Source: an uncultured Maribacter sp.
GTDB lineage: Bacteria > Bacteroidota > Bacteroidia > Flavobacteriales > Flavobacteriaceae
NCBI GenBank assembly: GCA_947493885.1
Contig: CANLTE010000006.1
Span: 111,086 to 175,085, forward strand
DNA length: 64,000 nucleotides
Reading direction: 5' to 3'
Position numbers and translations under genes: made by a program. Below are positions 52,804-63,723 of the stretch, piece after piece (position 1 is the first letter of the stretch; the number at the start of each line of letters is the position of its first letter). Below the pieces are notes generated by a model. That model had not been told where the DNA came from, did no database searches, and was given only the letters and a program-made list of their open reading frames with translations.

Positions 52804-54195
52804 CTATAAGATGTAATTTCTCATAACAATAAACGCAATTGCTCCAGCTAAAAATCCAATAAGCGCTAACCAAGCAATTTTCTTAAAATACCAGAAGAAA
52901 TCAATCTTCTCCATTCCCATAGCAACAACACCTGCAGCAGACCCAATAATTAACATACTACCACCTGTACCAGCGGAAAACGCAATAAAGTGCCACAACG
53001 GGTTATCTAAAGGCTCAGAAAACATTCCTAAACTTGCTGCAACTAAAGGAACATTATCTATAACTGCTGAACCAACACCTAGTAACATGATTACCAAATC
53101 AGATACTTGCGCATCAGCTTGTTCTGTACCTAACATTGGCAATGACTCCTTTAAAGTATCAGCAAAACCAAATAACAGGCCTAAAGATTCTAATGCAGCA
53201 ACTGCCATTAATATTCCTAAAAAGAACAAAATACTTGGAAGTTCAATTTTAGACAATGAACTGTGAACAGGACTATGATGCGCATGCCCCTCACTTTCTC
53301 CATCAACATTAGAAATACTAAACTTAGAACTACTATAAATTTCAGCAAACGTTGCCACTACTGCAAGTGAAAGCATCATACCTACATAAGGAGGTAAATG
53401 TGTAACCGTTTTAAAGATAGGAACAAAAACTATTGCTGTTAATCCTAAATATAGCATTGTAGCTCCAAATTTACTTTTAGGTTTATCTTCTTCCGTATCT
53501 CCTTCAATTTCTCCTTTAAACGCAGGCATAAAGGTTGCTATTAAAGCAGGTATTACCATACATAATAATGATGGTATTAATAGGTACGAAATAAGCTGTC
53601 CTGTACTTACTTTTTTTCCAATCCACAACATTGTTGTAGTAACATCTCCAATTGGAGACCAAGCGCCACCCGCATTTGCCGCTACAATAATTAAACCCGC
53701 AAACCACAAACGGTCATTTCTACTACTTACAATTTTTTGAAGTATTGATATTAACACAATAGTAGCTGTTAAATTATCAATGATTGCAGACAATATAAAG
53801 GCCATAAAAGAAAATATCCAAAGTATTCTTACTTTGCTTTTTGTTTTTATAAATCCTTTAATTGTAGAAAAACCATCAAAATAATCTATAATTTCAACTA
53901 TTGTCATTGCCCCCAACAAGAACACTAAAATTTCAGCAGTTTTACCTAAGTGATGTAAAAGCGTTTCTTCTAATATGTGGAGTTTTTCTTCATGATTTAA
54001 CACTCCAAAATTATCCATTAAAGCGTGCTTGGCAGAATCAAACCACGTTGAAAAACCATCAATTCCCAACGCCATAAATGCCCATAAAATAGCCATCATG
54101 GCCAATGCCGGAATTAATTTGTCAATTTTTAAATTATGTTCAAGAGTGATTGCCAAATACCCTAGAAAAAAAATAATAATCATAATGGTCTCCAT
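52804..54195 (-). CDS. nhaD: Na+/H+ antiporter NhaD
   Basis: Polytopic inner-membrane antiporter of the NhaD/arsenite-permease-like superfamily, 463 residues and about 12 hydrophobic segments. Diagnostic stretches are FLLGAMTIVEIIDYFDGF, AIIDNLTATIVLISILQ, AANAGGAWSPIGDVTTTMLW and GVGSAVIDNVPLVAASLGMF with the paired IDN motifs that suit cation binding. A histidine-rich cytoplasmic or loop segment (GHAHHSPVHSS) is in the middle. NhaD exports Na+ at alkaline pH in marine and halophilic bacteria. It lies 19 bases behind the glutamate dehydrogenase-type gene, so is probably co-transcribed with it. Confidence 0.92.
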   Translation of the reverse strand: METIMIIIFFLGYLAITLEHNLKIDKLIPALAMMAILWAFMALGIDGFSTWFDSAKHALMDNFGVLNHEEKLHILEETLLHHLGKTAEILVFLLGAMTIVEIIDYFDGFSTIKGFIKTKSKVRILWIFSFMAFILSAIIDNLTATIVLISILQKIVSSRNDRLWFAGLIIVAANAGGAWSPIGDVTTTMLWIGKKVSTGQLISYLLIPSLLCMVIPALIATFMPAFKGEIEGDTEEDKPKSKFGATMLYLGLTAIVFVPIFKTVTHLPPYVGMMLSLAVVATFAEIYSSSKFSISNVDGESEGHAHHSPVHSSLSKIELPSILFFLGILMAVAALESLGLLFGFADTLKESLPMLGTEQADAQVSDLVIMLLGVGSAVIDNVPLVAASLGMFSEPLDNPLWHFIAFSAGTGGSMLIIGSAAGVVAMGMEKIDFFWYFKKIAWLALIGFLAGAIAFIVMRNYIL

Positions 54196-54214
54196 AGTCT
54201 GCGTAATTTAAATA

Positions 54215-55447
54215 CTATATTAATTGTTTTAGCGCTATCTCGAACGCTGTTTTACTTATATGTTTTTTAGAATTATTTTGGCTAAAGATATTCAAAATTG
54301 CTTCTCGAATGGTATTAGAATTATCATTAAATATCAATTCATCATCCATCCCTACTCTTTTTTCCATAAAATAAGCAAATACACGGGCCATTCCACAATT
54401 AGAAATAAAGTCTGGAATTAGACTAACCCTACTATCAGTATGCTCCATAATTGGTCCAAAAAAAATTTCTTTATCTGCAAATGGAACATTAGCTCCGCAA
54501 GAAATAACTTCAAGATTTGTTTCAATCATTTTATTAATTTGCTCCTTATTAATAAGCCTTGATGCAGCACAAGGCGCAAAAATCTCGCATGGAAGCTCCC
54601 AGATTTTTTCATTAATTTCTTCAAACGAAACTAACTCACCCTCTGGTAATACCAAAGTGTTTCCTTCTTTATTTAAAAACAATTCTTTAATTTCAGAAAA
54701 AGTAAACCCATTTTCATTAATGACGCCTCCAACCTTATCTATAATACCAACAATTTTAACTCCCATTTGAGCCAAATAAAAAGCCGCAGAACTACCCACA
54801 TTACCAAAACCTTGAATTATGGCTCGCTTACCCACAACATTTCCACCATAAATATGGTAATAATGGCGCACCGTTTCTGCAACACCAAAACCTGTAATCA
54901 TATCTGCGACAGTATACTTTCGAGAAAGATCTGGGGAATACTTAGGGTTCTCCAAAGGTTTAATTACTCCTAGGCGTAACTGACCTATTCTATTTATTTT
55001 ATCTGCTTCAGTAGGCTTAAAGTGTCCATTAAACACCCCTTCCTGTGGATGCCAAACCCCTACATTCTCAGAAATAGGAATAACCTCCAGAATTTCATCT
55101 ACATTTAAATCCCCTCCAGTTCCATAATAACTTTTAAGTAATGGGGACACTGCTTTATACCACCTTTCTAAAACCCCTTGTTTTCTAGGGTCATTTGGAT
55201 CAAAATTTATTCCCGATTTTGCTCCTCCAATAGGGGGGCCAGATACTGTAAATTTTACTTCCATGGTTTTTGCTAAAGAAAAAACCTCGTTAAAATCTAA
55301 ACCTTTTCTCATTCTGGTTCCTCCACCAGCTGCTCCTCCACGTAGTGAATTAATAACAACCCATCCTTCCGCTTCGGTTTCTGGATCTTTCCAATTAAAA
55401 ACTATTTCGGGACTCTTATTCTGGTATTTATTTAGTAACTCTTTCAT
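54215..55447 (-). CDS. Glu/Leu/Phe/Val dehydrogenase family protein
   Basis: NAD(P)-dependent amino-acid dehydrogenase of 410 residues. The glycine-rich substrate motif GGAAGGGTRMRKGL and the catalytic-lysine motif PIGGAKSGINFDP are present, followed by GTGGDLNVDEI and the Rossmann motif IIQGFGNVGSSAAFYL. Glutamate is the most likely substrate by length, but leucine or valine dehydrogenase cannot be excluded. I start at the ATG at 55445-55447; an upstream TTG adds three residues only. It is the first gene in the run with nhaD and exbBD, and a structured 5' region precedes it. Confidence 0.88.
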   Translation of the reverse strand: MKELLNKYQNKSPEIVFNWKDPETEAEGWVVINSLRGGAAGGGTRMRKGLDFNEVFSLAKTMEVKFTVSGPPIGGAKSGINFDPNDPRKQGVLERWYKAVSPLLKSYYGTGGDLNVDEILEVIPISENVGVWHPQEGVFNGHFKPTEADKINRIGQLRLGVIKPLENPKYSPDLSRKYTVADMITGFGVAETVRHYYHIYGGNVVGKRAIIQGFGNVGSSAAFYLAQMGVKIVGIIDKVGGVINENGFTFSEIKELFLNKEGNTLVLPEGELVSFEEINEKIWELPCEIFAPCAASRLINKEQINKMIETNLEVISCGANVPFADKEIFFGPIMEHTDSRVSLIPDFISNCGMARVFAYFMEKRVGMDDELIFNDNSNTIREAILNIFSQNNSKKHISKTAFEIALKQLI

Positions 55448-56103
55448 TATTAACAATTGATTTAATGTATAAAACTTTGCCCTAACCCTATTTAATCTAT
55501 GTAAAATATTTCCCCAAATCGGGGTTAGTGCTGCCTCATATTACCTAGCGGTTTTAAATCAATTGAATGCTAATATTACCTTAACAAATATATGTATTAA
55601 CATTAATTTGTTTTATCCGTTTTTAAAAAACTTGCCGCTAAAGAAATTTTACCCAAAAAAAGCCGCATAATATTACATTAACTGAAAAAAAGTGAGAATC
55701 TATTAGAAACATACCCTTATCTCTATTTTTAAGTAAGTCTCAAGCCCTACTTATTTTCGACTAGTAGAAAGCCAAAGTAGACCAAAAAGAGAATTAATAA
55801 ATACTCATACTACAATTGTTTTTTATCATAACCTTCAACCAAAATAGTAAGTAAGAAACCCAACAGCCGTTTTGTTAATCAAACGCAAGTATATTACCAG
55901 GCCAGGAAAAAGCTTAGCCTACCTTTACATAATTTAAGCTAGAAAAAATAAACATACTCACTATAATTAAAACTGGTTAAAAATAGTACAGATTTAACCC
56001 ATGCCGTTTATCTTCTTTTCATTAAAAATCCACTAATTACATTATGCGAATATGATATTATAAAGGTATATTTACACATATTTTTTAAACATATATCAGT
56101 AAT
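55448..56103. other. Intergenic region with an inverted repeat and hairpin in the gdh leader, no gene
   Basis: 656 bases between divergent gdh and acyl-CoA dehydrogenase genes. No reading frame is convincing. A perfect 12-base inverted repeat, CAATTGATTTAA (55454-55465) with TTAAATCAATTG (55554-55565), starts six bases from the gdh ATG and encloses a small hairpin CCCCAAATCGGGG (55512-55524). On the minus strand these would fold the gdh leader and could hide its start codon region. The remainder is A/T-rich and unremarkable. Confidence 0.55.
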
Positions 56104-57246
56104 ATGGACTTTACATTAACAGAAGAACAATTATTAATACAACAGGCAGCTAGGGATTTTGCACAAACGGAACTCCTTCCTGAGGTAATTGAAAGAGATG
56201 ATGCGCAGCGATTTCCTACTGAGGAAGTCAAAAAGATGGGAGAATTGGGTTTTCTGGGAATGATGGTTGACCCTAAATATGGCGGAAGTGGTTTTGATAC
56301 CCTTTCATATGTTTTAGTGATGGAAGAGCTTTCAAAAATAGACGCTTCCGCTTCGGTGGTAGTATCTGTTAACAACTCATTGGTATGTTGGGGCTTAGAA
56401 ACCTTTGCTTCTGAAGAGCAAAAAGAAAAATACCTTACCAAACTAACAACAGGAGAAAACATTGGAGCTTTTTGCCTATCTGAGCCAGAAGCTGGTAGTG
56501 ATGCTACTTCTCAAAAAACAACAGCTATTGACAAAGGTGACCATTACATTTTAAATGGTACCAAAAATTGGATTACCAATGGTAGTACAGCAAATACCTA
56601 TCTGGTAATAGCTCAAACCGATAGAGAAAAAGGACATAAAGGCATTAATGCCTTAATTGTGGAAAAAGGCATGAAAGGTTTTGAAATTGGTCCTAAAGAA
56701 AATAAGTTAGGTATTCGTGGTAGTGATACGCATTCGCTTATTTTTAACGATGTAAAAGTTCCTAAAGAAAATAGGGTTGGTGAGGATGGCTTTGGGTTTA
56801 AATTTGCCATGAAAACCCTTTCTGGAGGAAGAATTGGTATTGCAGCTCAAGCCTTAGGTATTGCCGCTGGAGCTTACGAATTAGCACTTAAATATTCTAA
56901 AGAACGAAAAGCCTTTGGTACCGAAATAGCAAATCATCAAGCTATAGCATTTAAACTAGCAGATATGCATACTCAAATTGAAGCCGCAAGAATGTTAGTA
57001 TATAAAGCTGCTTTAGACAAAGACAATGGTGAAGATTACGACCTCTCCGGAGCAATGGCAAAATTGTATGCCTCACAAGTTGCCATGGAAACTACTGTGG
57101 AAGCGGTTCAAATTCATGGCGGAAATGGTTTTGTAAAGGACTACCATGTAGAACGACTTATGAGAGATGCTAAAATTACCCAAATTTATGAGGGCACTTC
57201 TGAGATTCAAAAAATAGTTATTTCTCGTAGTATTCTAAAAAACTAA
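56104..57246 (+). CDS. Acyl-CoA dehydrogenase, short-chain type
   Basis: FAD enzyme introducing the alpha-beta double bond in acyl-CoA, electrons leaving through ETF (etfBA at 20.8-22.5 kb). The 380-residue sequence starts MDFTLTEEQLLIQQAARDFA, has the signatures GAFCLSEPEAGSDA (near 122-135), KNWITNG and the C-terminal QIYEGTSEIQ with catalytic-base glutamate E363. The position of the base and the length suit the short-chain or butyryl-CoA group, with exact chain length undecided. A single gene unit; a hairpin at 57270-57297 probably ends it. Confidence 0.92.
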   Translation: MDFTLTEEQLLIQQAARDFAQTELLPEVIERDDAQRFPTEEVKKMGELGFLGMMVDPKYGGSGFDTLSYVLVMEELSKIDASASVVVSVNNSLVCWGLETFASEEQKEKYLTKLTTGENIGAFCLSEPEAGSDATSQKTTAIDKGDHYILNGTKNWITNGSTANTYLVIAQTDREKGHKGINALIVEKGMKGFEIGPKENKLGIRGSDTHSLIFNDVKVPKENRVGEDGFGFKFAMKTLSGGRIGIAAQALGIAAGAYELALKYSKERKAFGTEIANHQAIAFKLADMHTQIEAARMLVYKAALDKDNGEDYDLSGAMAKLYASQVAMETTVEAVQIHGGNGFVKDYHVERLMRDAKITQIYEGTSEIQKIVISRSILKN

Positions 57247-57269
57247 ATAGTTAACATTTAAGTAACATA

Positions 57270-57297
57270 CCTTACCCCTAAATAAAAAGGGGTAGGG
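57270..57297 (+). terminator. Probable terminator of the acyl-CoA dehydrogenase gene
   Basis: CCTTACCCC, an A-rich loop, GGGGTAGGG followed by TTCTTCTT. The stem is good and the T-tract is interrupted. The remaining about 250 bases up to gltB hold only A/T-rich promoter-like sequence. Confidence 0.6.
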
Positions 57298-57549
57298 TTC
57301 TTCTTATATACGGCAAAAAACATGTTACCTCTTTAATTTTTTTGAGGGCTTTTGTTATAAAACACCTTTATCTAAACATTACCCCCTCTTTAAGACATCT
57401 TAAACATTTTTAATGCCCTATTTTTACCATTCTGATAATTTTAACCTTTTAAAAATCGAGATATTAAATATTTTTTAACGATTTATTAATTTGGATGCAT
57501 TTTTTTAACCATAGTAATAGAATCAATGAGAAAAATTTAAATAAAGTGA

Positions 57550-57557
57550 TATTTTTG
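57550..57557 (+). promoter_or_regulatory. Putative -7 element of the gltBD promoter
   Basis: TATTTTTG, an exact TAnnTTTG match 16 bases before the gltB ATG, implying a leader of about ten bases. No clear -33 element. Confidence 0.45.
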
Positions 57558-57573
57558 AAGAAACACCATAATT

Positions 57574-60500
57574 ATGACGTTGAAAAAACAAGGATTATAC
57601 CTACCAGAATTTGAGCATGAGAACTGTGGAGCAGGTTTTATTTGTAACCTTAAAGGGGAAAAAAACAACCAAATAATTCATGATGCTTTAGAAATTTTAG
57701 TAAAGTTAGAACATCGAGGTGGAGTTAGTTCGGATGGAAAAACTGGAGACGGTGCAGGATTGTTAATTGACATCCCTCATGATTATTTCAAAAGAGTATG
57801 TGATTTTGAACTTCCAGAACAGCGTAAATATGCTGTGGGAATGGTTTTTTTACCAAAAAACGAAAATCAATACCGTTTTTGTAAATCAGAATTTGAAAAA
57901 GAAATTACCGCGCAAGGGTTAACCATACTAGGCTGGAGAACTGTTCCTGTTGATTCTTCGCAACTTGGTGAAATTGCATTAGCTTCTGAACCTAATATCG
58001 AGCAAGTTTTTATAGCACAAGGAGATGCTGAAGAGATAATATTTAGAGCAAAATTATACGCGGCACGTAAAATTACAGAACATACCATTCGTAATTCAAA
58101 AATGTCGCAAGCCGATTATTTTTATCTACCTAGTTTATCAAACACTACCTTAATATATAAGGGTATAATTATGCCAGAAGATATTGGCCCGTATTATACC
58201 GATTTACAGCAGTCAGACTTAGTAACCAGATTGGCATTAGTTCATCAACGTTTTTCTACTAATACTATGCCTGCTTGGGAATTAGCACAACCATTTAGAT
58301 ATTTATGTCAGAACGGTGAAATTAATACGCTAAGAGGTAACGTATCTAGAATGCGTGTTCGTGAAGAAATTATGAAATCTGATATTTTTGGGGATCAGTT
58401 CGAAAAATTATTCCCAATAATATTACCAGGCAAATCAGATTCTGCTTCAATGGATATGTCTGTTGAATTGTTAACTCTTACAGGACGTTCATTACCAGAA
58501 GTAATGATGATGACAATTCCTGAAGCATGGGAAAAGCATGCAACAATGTCCCAAGAACGTAAAGCGTTTTATGAATACAACTCTTGTATCATGGAACCTT
58601 GGGATGGACCTGCATCTGTTCCTTTTACTGATGGAGATTATATTGGAGCGCTATTAGACCGTAACGGATTAAGACCTTCTCGCTATACCGTAACAAAAAG
58701 TGGTAAGCTTATAATGTCATCTGAAGTTGGAGTAGTACACATAGACCCAACTGATATTGAAAGTCATGGTCGTTTAGAGCCAGGAAAAATGTTCTTGGTA
58801 GACATGAATGAAGGACGAATCATTGATGACGAGGAAATAAAAAATAAAATTGTATCAGAAAGACCATATCAAAAATGGTTAGATAAAAACAGTTTACAAC
58901 TAAGAAACGTACCTAATACTAATGAAGTATGTCCAATTGAAACCTTAGATTTAAAAACTAGACAACGTTTATACAACTACACCATTGAAGATATTCAAGA
59001 GGTAATTGTACCAATGGCTCAAGTGGGTAAAGAAGCGTTAGGATCAATGGGTATTGACACCCCTCTGGCAGTATTATCAGACAGACCACAATTAATATCA
59101 AACTATTTTAAACAACTTTTTGCGCAGGTTACTAATCCCCCATTAGATGGTATTCGTGAAGAAGTAGTAACAGATATTAGTTTGGCATTAGGCCATGATA
59201 AAAACATTTTTGACATTACTCCAGAGCAGTGTAAAAAATTAAGAATTCAAAATCCTGTTATATCTAACAACGATTTAGAAAAAATAAGAAACATTAATGT
59301 AGATGGTTTCAAGGCAGAGACCATTGAAATGTTATACACCAAAGACAAAGGTGTAAACGGACTAGAAGATGCTCTTGATGAAATCATTATCAAAATAACC
59401 AAATCTATAGATAAGGGTATCAATATTATTATCCTTTCAGATAGAGGAGCTAAAGAAGGGCTGGCTCCTATTCCTGCTCTTTTAGCCTGTTCTTTTGTAC
59501 ATCACCAAATGAACCGTTTACGCAAGCGTTCTTATTTTGATATCGTAATAGAATCTGCAGAACCACGTGAGCCTCATCATTTTGCAACCCTGTTTGGTTA
59601 TGGTGCATCAGCAATTAACCCTTACATGGTTAACGAGATAATTCGCGAACAAGTAAAAGAAGGATTTATTGAGCTAGATGAGCAAAAAGCGGTTGACAAT
59701 TTCAATAAAGCTATCGGAAAAGGTATCTTAAAAGTGATGAATAAAATAGGAATCTCAACACTACATTCTTATAGAGGTTCTCAAATATTTGAAATCGTTG
59801 GTTTCAACTCAGAATTTGTCAGCAAATATTTCCCATACACAGCTTCAAGAATTGAAGGTATTGGATTATATGAAATTGAAAAAGAAATTAACAAAAGATA
59901 TACTTACGCATATCCAAAAACTTATATTGATAAGCGTTTAGGTTTAAATATTGGTGGAGATTATAGATGGAGACGTAATGGTGAACGCCACTTATTTAAC
60001 CCAACTACTGTTGCTAAATTACAACAAGCAGTAAGGTTAAGTGATCAAGACTCCTATAACACCTATAAAGATGCAATTAACGAGCAATCAGAGAAATTAC
60101 TAACCATCCGTGGATTGTTTGAATTTAACAACTTTGACCCTATTCCGTTAGACGAAGTAGAACCATGGACTGAAATTGTAAAACGTTTTAAAACTGGTGC
60201 AATGTCTTACGGGTCTATTTCACGTGAAGCTCATGAAAACTTGGCCATAGCAATGAACCGTTTGGGTGGAAAATCCAATTCAGGTGAAGGTGGCGAAGAC
60301 AGAAGGCGTTTTCAGCCCGATGCTAACGGAGATAACAGAAACTCTGCCATTAAGCAAGTTGCTTCTGGGCGTTTTGGAGTAACATCTCATTATTTAACAA
60401 ACGCTAAAGAAATACAAATTAAAATGGCTCAAGGAGCCAAACCAGGTGAAGGAGGCCAGCTTCCTGGTCATAAAGTATTACCTTGGATTGCAGAAGCTCG

Positions 60501-62085
60501 TAATTCAACACCATTTGTTGGTTTAGTTTCGCCACCACCACACCACGATATTTATTCTATTGAAGATTTAGCACAATTAATCTACGACCTAAAAAATGCT
60601 AATCGCGAAGCTAGAATTAATGTAAAACTAGTATCTGAAGTAGGTGTAGGTACTATTGCAGCTGGTGTATCAAAAGCAAAGGCGGATGTTGTATTAATTT
60701 CTGGCTATGATGGCGGTACAGGAGCATCTCCATTAACCTCATTAAAACATGCAGGTTTACCTTGGGAACTTGGTCTCGCAGAAGCACAACAAACTTTAGT
60801 TTTAAACAACCTACGTTCTCGTATTGTAGTAGAATGTGATGGTCAACTTAAAACAGGTCGTGATGTAGCTATAGCAGCTTTATTAGGAGCTGAAGAGTTT
60901 GGTTTTGCAACAGCACCATTAGTTGCCTCAGGTTGTATTATGATGCGCAAATGCCATTTAAATACTTGTCCGGTAGGTATTGCTACTCAAGATAAAGAGT
61001 TGCGCAAAAACTTTAAAGGCACTCCGGAGCATGTAATTAATTTCTTTTACTATGTAGCTAACGAATTAAGAGAAATAATGGCACAATTAGGATTCCGTAA
61101 CATGGATGAAATGATTGGTCAAACACAAAAAATAAATGCCAATAAAGCTATTCAGCATTACAAAGCAAAAGGGTTGGATTTATCTGCAATTTTATATCAA
61201 CCTGCAGAATACAGTAATTTAACGTTAAGAAATACTGAGAAGCAGGAACATAATTTAAGTAATGTATTAGATTTCCAAATTTTAAAAGATGCGCATGCTG
61301 CCGTCTTTAGAAAAGTGGTTACTAATTTAAATTACCCTATTCAAAACACAAACAGATCTGTTGGAGCAATTGTTTCTAACGAAATTTCCAAAATATACGG
61401 TCATTTAGGATTACCAGAAGACACATTAAATCTAAACTTTAAAGGTTCCGCTGGGCAAAGTTTTGGAGTATTCGGAGCTAGCGGTATTACCTACAAAGTA
61501 GAAGGAAATACAAATGATTATCTAGGTAAAGGTTTATCTGGAGGAAAAATAATCGTTAAAAAACCAAAGGAATCAGACTTTATTGCTGAGGAAAATATTA
61601 TAGTTGGTAACGTTTGTCTCTTTGGTGCTGTAAAAGGCGAGGCTTACATAAACGGTATTGCCGGAGAACGATTCGCAGTTCGTAATTCTGGAGCAACAGC
61701 AGTTGTAGAAGGCGTTGGTGATCATGGGTGTGAATACATGACAGGTGGTAAAATTGTAGTATTAGGAGATACTGGACGTAACTTTGCCGCTGGTATGAGT
61801 GGTGGTTATGCCTATGTACTAAATACAACAGGAAAATTTACAGATGGTTTATGTAATGAAGAAACTGTAGACTTTGATCCTCTTATGCCTGAAGATATAG
61901 CAGAATTAAAAGAACTAATTGAGAAACATGTAGCCTATACTAACAGTAATCGAGGTACGGAAGTATTAGCAGATTGGGATAATAACTTAGCCAAATTTGT
62001 AAAAGTAATGCCTAAAGAGTACAAAGTAGCTCTAGAGCGTATTGCAAACGAAGAACCAATGGTTGAAGAATTAACAGTAGCGTAA
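57574..62085 (+). CDS. gltB: Glutamate synthase (NADPH-type), large subunit
   Basis: Makes glutamate from glutamine and 2-oxoglutarate. The 1503-residue chain has an N-terminal class II amidotransferase whose nucleophile is C18 in HENCGAGF, exposed after removal of a 17-residue propeptide; then a central domain, the FMN/synthase barrel with [24 protein letters not shown] and [13 protein letters not shown], the 3Fe-4S cysteines C1121, C1127 and C1132 in the [16 protein letters not shown] stretch, and the C-terminal GXGXG beta-helix ([27 protein letters not shown]). Followed after two bases by gltD. Confidence 0.97.
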   Translation: MTLKKQGLYLPEFEHENCGAGFICNLKGEKNNQIIHDALEILVKLEHRGGVSSDGKTGDGAGLLIDIPHDYFKRVCDFELPEQRKYAVGMVFLPKNENQYRFCKSEFEKEITAQGLTILGWRTVPVDSSQLGEIALASEPNIEQVFIAQGDAEEIIFRAKLYAARKITEHTIRNSKMSQADYFYLPSLSNTTLIYKGIIMPEDIGPYYTDLQQSDLVTRLALVHQRFSTNTMPAWELAQPFRYLCQNGEINTLRGNVSRMRVREEIMKSDIFGDQFEKLFPIILPGKSDSASMDMSVELLTLTGRSLPEVMMMTIPEAWEKHATMSQERKAFYEYNSCIMEPWDGPASVPFTDGDYIGALLDRNGLRPSRYTVTKSGKLIMSSEVGVVHIDPTDIESHGRLEPGKMFLVDMNEGRIIDDEEIKNKIVSERPYQKWLDKNSLQLRNVPNTNEVCPIETLDLKTRQRLYNYTIEDIQEVIVPMAQVGKEALGSMGIDTPLAVLSDRPQLISNYFKQLFAQVTNPPLDGIREEVVTDISLALGHDKNIFDITPEQCKKLRIQNPVISNNDLEKIRNINVDGFKAETIEMLYTKDKGVNGLEDALDEIIIKITKSIDKGINIIILSDRGAKEGLAPIPALLACSFVHHQMNRLRKRSYFDIVIESAEPREPHHFATLFGYGASAINPYMVNEIIREQVKEGFIELDEQKAVDNFNKAIGKGILKVMNKIGISTLHSYRGSQIFEIVGFNSEFVSKYFPYTASRIEGIGLYEIEKEINKRYTYAYPKTYIDKRLGLNIGGDYRWRRNGERHLFNPTTVAKLQQAVRLSDQDSYNTYKDAINEQSEKLLTIRGLFEFNNFDPIPLDEVEPWTEIVKRFKTGAMSYGSISREAHENLAIAMNRLGGKSNSGEGGEDRRRFQPDANGDNRNSAIKQVASGRFGVTSHYLTNAKEIQIKMAQGAKPGEGGQLPGHKVLPWIAEARNSTPFVGLVSPPPHHDIYSIEDLAQLIYDLKNANREARINVKLVSEVGVGTIAAGVSKAKADVVLISGYDGGTGASPLTSLKHAGLPWELGLAEAQQTLVLNNLRSRIVVECDGQLKTGRDVAIAALLGAEEFGFATAPLVASGCIMMRKCHLNTCPVGIATQDKELRKNFKGTPEHVINFFYYVANELREIMAQLGFRNMDEMIGQTQKINANKAIQHYKAKGLDLSAILYQPAEYSNLTLRNTEKQEHNLSNVLDFQILKDAHAAVFRKVVTNLNYPIQNTNRSVGAIVSNEISKIYGHLGLPEDTLNLNFKGSAGQSFGVFGASGITYKVEGNTNDYLGKGLSGGKIIVKKPKESDFIAEENIIVGNVCLFGAVKGEAYINGIAGERFAVRNSGATAVVEGVGDHGCEYMTGGKIVVLGDTGRNFAAGMSGGYAYVLNTTGKFTDGLCNEETVDFDPLMPEDIAELKELIEKHVAYTNSNRGTEVLADWDNNLAKFVKVMPKEYKVALERIANEEPMVEELTVA

Positions 62086-62087
62086 TT

Positions 62088-63548
62088 ATGGGAAAAGTAA
62101 CTGGATTTAAAGAATTCGAAAGAAAAGACGAAAAATACACTGCTGTTGAAAAGCGTGTACAAGACTATAAAGAATTTACAGTACCTCTAAGTGAAAAAGA
62201 AATCACTGAACAAGGTTCTCGTTGTATGGATTGTGGTATTCCTTTTTGTCATAGTGGTTGTCCATTAGGAAACTTAATTCCTGACTTTAACCATATGGTG
62301 CATCAAGGAGAATGGCAAAAGGCATCCCTGATATTACACTCAACTAACAATTTTCCTGAATTTACCGGTCGTTTATGCCCAGCCCCATGTGAACAAGCAT
62401 GTGTATTAGGTATTATAGAAGACCCTATCTCCATTGAAAATATCGAGAAAAATATAGTTGAACGCGCTTTTAAGGAGGGGTGGATTAAACCACAGGTTCC
62501 TAAAAAGAGAACAGGTAAAACTGTTGCAGTGGTAGGTTCAGGACCTGCTGGATTAGCAACCGCACAACAACTTAATAGAGCGGGCCACTTAGTAACTGTT
62601 TTTGAAAGAGATGACGAAGTTGGAGGGTTACTACGCTACGGTATTCCTAACTTTAAAATGGAAAAAGAAATTATTGACCGTCGTGTAGCCATTTTAGAAG
62701 CAGAAGGCATTACGTTTAAAGTAAATGCTAATGTTGGCAAAAACGTTTCTGTTGATGAATTAAAAGCCTTTGACGCTATTATTTTAGCTGGAGGAGCTAC
62801 AGAACGTAGATCACTCCCTACACCTGGCATTGACGCGGATGGTGTTGTGCAAGCTATGCACTTTTTAACACAACAAACCAAAGTTGTTTTCGGAAAAGAA
62901 GTTAAAGATCAAGTTTTAGCAACGGATAAAAATGTAATCGTAATTGGTGGTGGAGATACAGGCTCTGACTGCGTTGGAACATCTAATCGTCAAGGAGCCA
63001 AATCGGTAGTTAATTTTGAGATTATGCCAAAACCTCCAGGGCATCGTTCTCCAACAACTCCATGGCCTTATTGGCCGTTACAACTAAAAACATCTTCTTC
63101 ACACAAAGAAGGTGTTGAACGGAACTGGCTTATTAATACTAAAGAATTCGTAACCGATAAAAGCGGAAAACTAACAGCGTTAAAAACGGTTAATGTTGAA
63201 TGGAAAATCACTCCAGGTGAACGTCCTCAGTTAATAGAAATTGAAGGCACTGAAAAAACTTGGCCATGTGATTTAGCTTTGCTTGCATTAGGATTTACAG
63301 GTCCTGAAAATTACCTAGCTGAACAATTAGGTATAGAAAGAGATGCTCGTTCCAATTACAAAGCTAGCACTAGCAAATACCAAACTAATGTCCCAAATAT
63401 ATTTACAGCTGGTGATATGCGTAGAGGACAATCATTAATTGTTTGGGCAATTTCAGAGGGAAGACAAGCTGCTCATCATGTAGATACTTATTTAATGGGG
63501 TCTTCAGATCTACCTTTAAAAGGAGACGGAGATTTGCCTTCTATATAG
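62088..63548 (+). CDS. gltD: Glutamate synthase, small subunit
   Basis: FAD/NADPH oxidoreductase subunit that feeds electrons to GltB. N-terminal Fe-S cysteines: C46, C49, C54 and C58 in SRCMDCGIPFCHSGCP and C97, C101 and C105 in LCPAPCEQAC. FAD-binding motif GSGPAGLA (150-157), second nucleotide motif IGGGDTGSD near 286 and the closing FTAGDMRRGQSLIVWAISEGR. Length 486. Two bases separate it from gltB, and a good terminator follows 20 bases after the stop. Confidence 0.96.
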   Translation: MGKVTGFKEFERKDEKYTAVEKRVQDYKEFTVPLSEKEITEQGSRCMDCGIPFCHSGCPLGNLIPDFNHMVHQGEWQKASLILHSTNNFPEFTGRLCPAPCEQACVLGIIEDPISIENIEKNIVERAFKEGWIKPQVPKKRTGKTVAVVGSGPAGLATAQQLNRAGHLVTVFERDDEVGGLLRYGIPNFKMEKEIIDRRVAILEAEGITFKVNANVGKNVSVDELKAFDAIILAGGATERRSLPTPGIDADGVVQAMHFLTQQTKVVFGKEVKDQVLATDKNVIVIGGGDTGSDCVGTSNRQGAKSVVNFEIMPKPPGHRSPTTPWPYWPLQLKTSSSHKEGVERNWLINTKEFVTDKSGKLTALKTVNVEWKITPGERPQLIEIEGTEKTWPCDLALLALGFTGPENYLAEQLGIERDARSNYKASTSKYQTNVPNIFTAGDMRRGQSLIVWAISEGRQAAHHVDTYLMGSSDLPLKGDGDLPSI

Positions 63549-63568
63549 GAACAAAATAACAACTTTTT

Positions 63569-63605
63569 AAACGGGTAGTTCAAAATGTGAACTATCCGTT
63601 TTTTT
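63569..63605 (+). terminator. Terminator of gltBD
   Basis: AACGGGTAGTTCA, AAATG loop, TGAACTATCCGTT followed by a T-run. The stem has one G-U pair. Confidence 0.9.
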
Positions 63606-63723
63606 GTACTCTACTACTCTATTTGGCATATCTTTCCAAGGCTTTCTAATGCTACTTCCAAAAGTTCTATATACGCTTACTTCCCTTAACAGTAGTTTCT
63701 AAATTGATTACTTCAATAATCAT
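63570..63723 (-). pseudogene. Possible decayed reading frame with a frameshift
   Basis: From the ATG at 63721-63723 (preceded by AAAAGGAG) the minus strand reads MIIEVINLETTVKGSKRI and stops; shifting by one base just before that stop opens VYRTFGSSIRKPWKDM and PNRVVEYKK, which continues to a stop in the gltD terminator. The joined piece looks protein-like but I cannot assign a family. It may be chance; the rest of 63606-63960 shows no further convincing gene. Confidence 0.25.
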
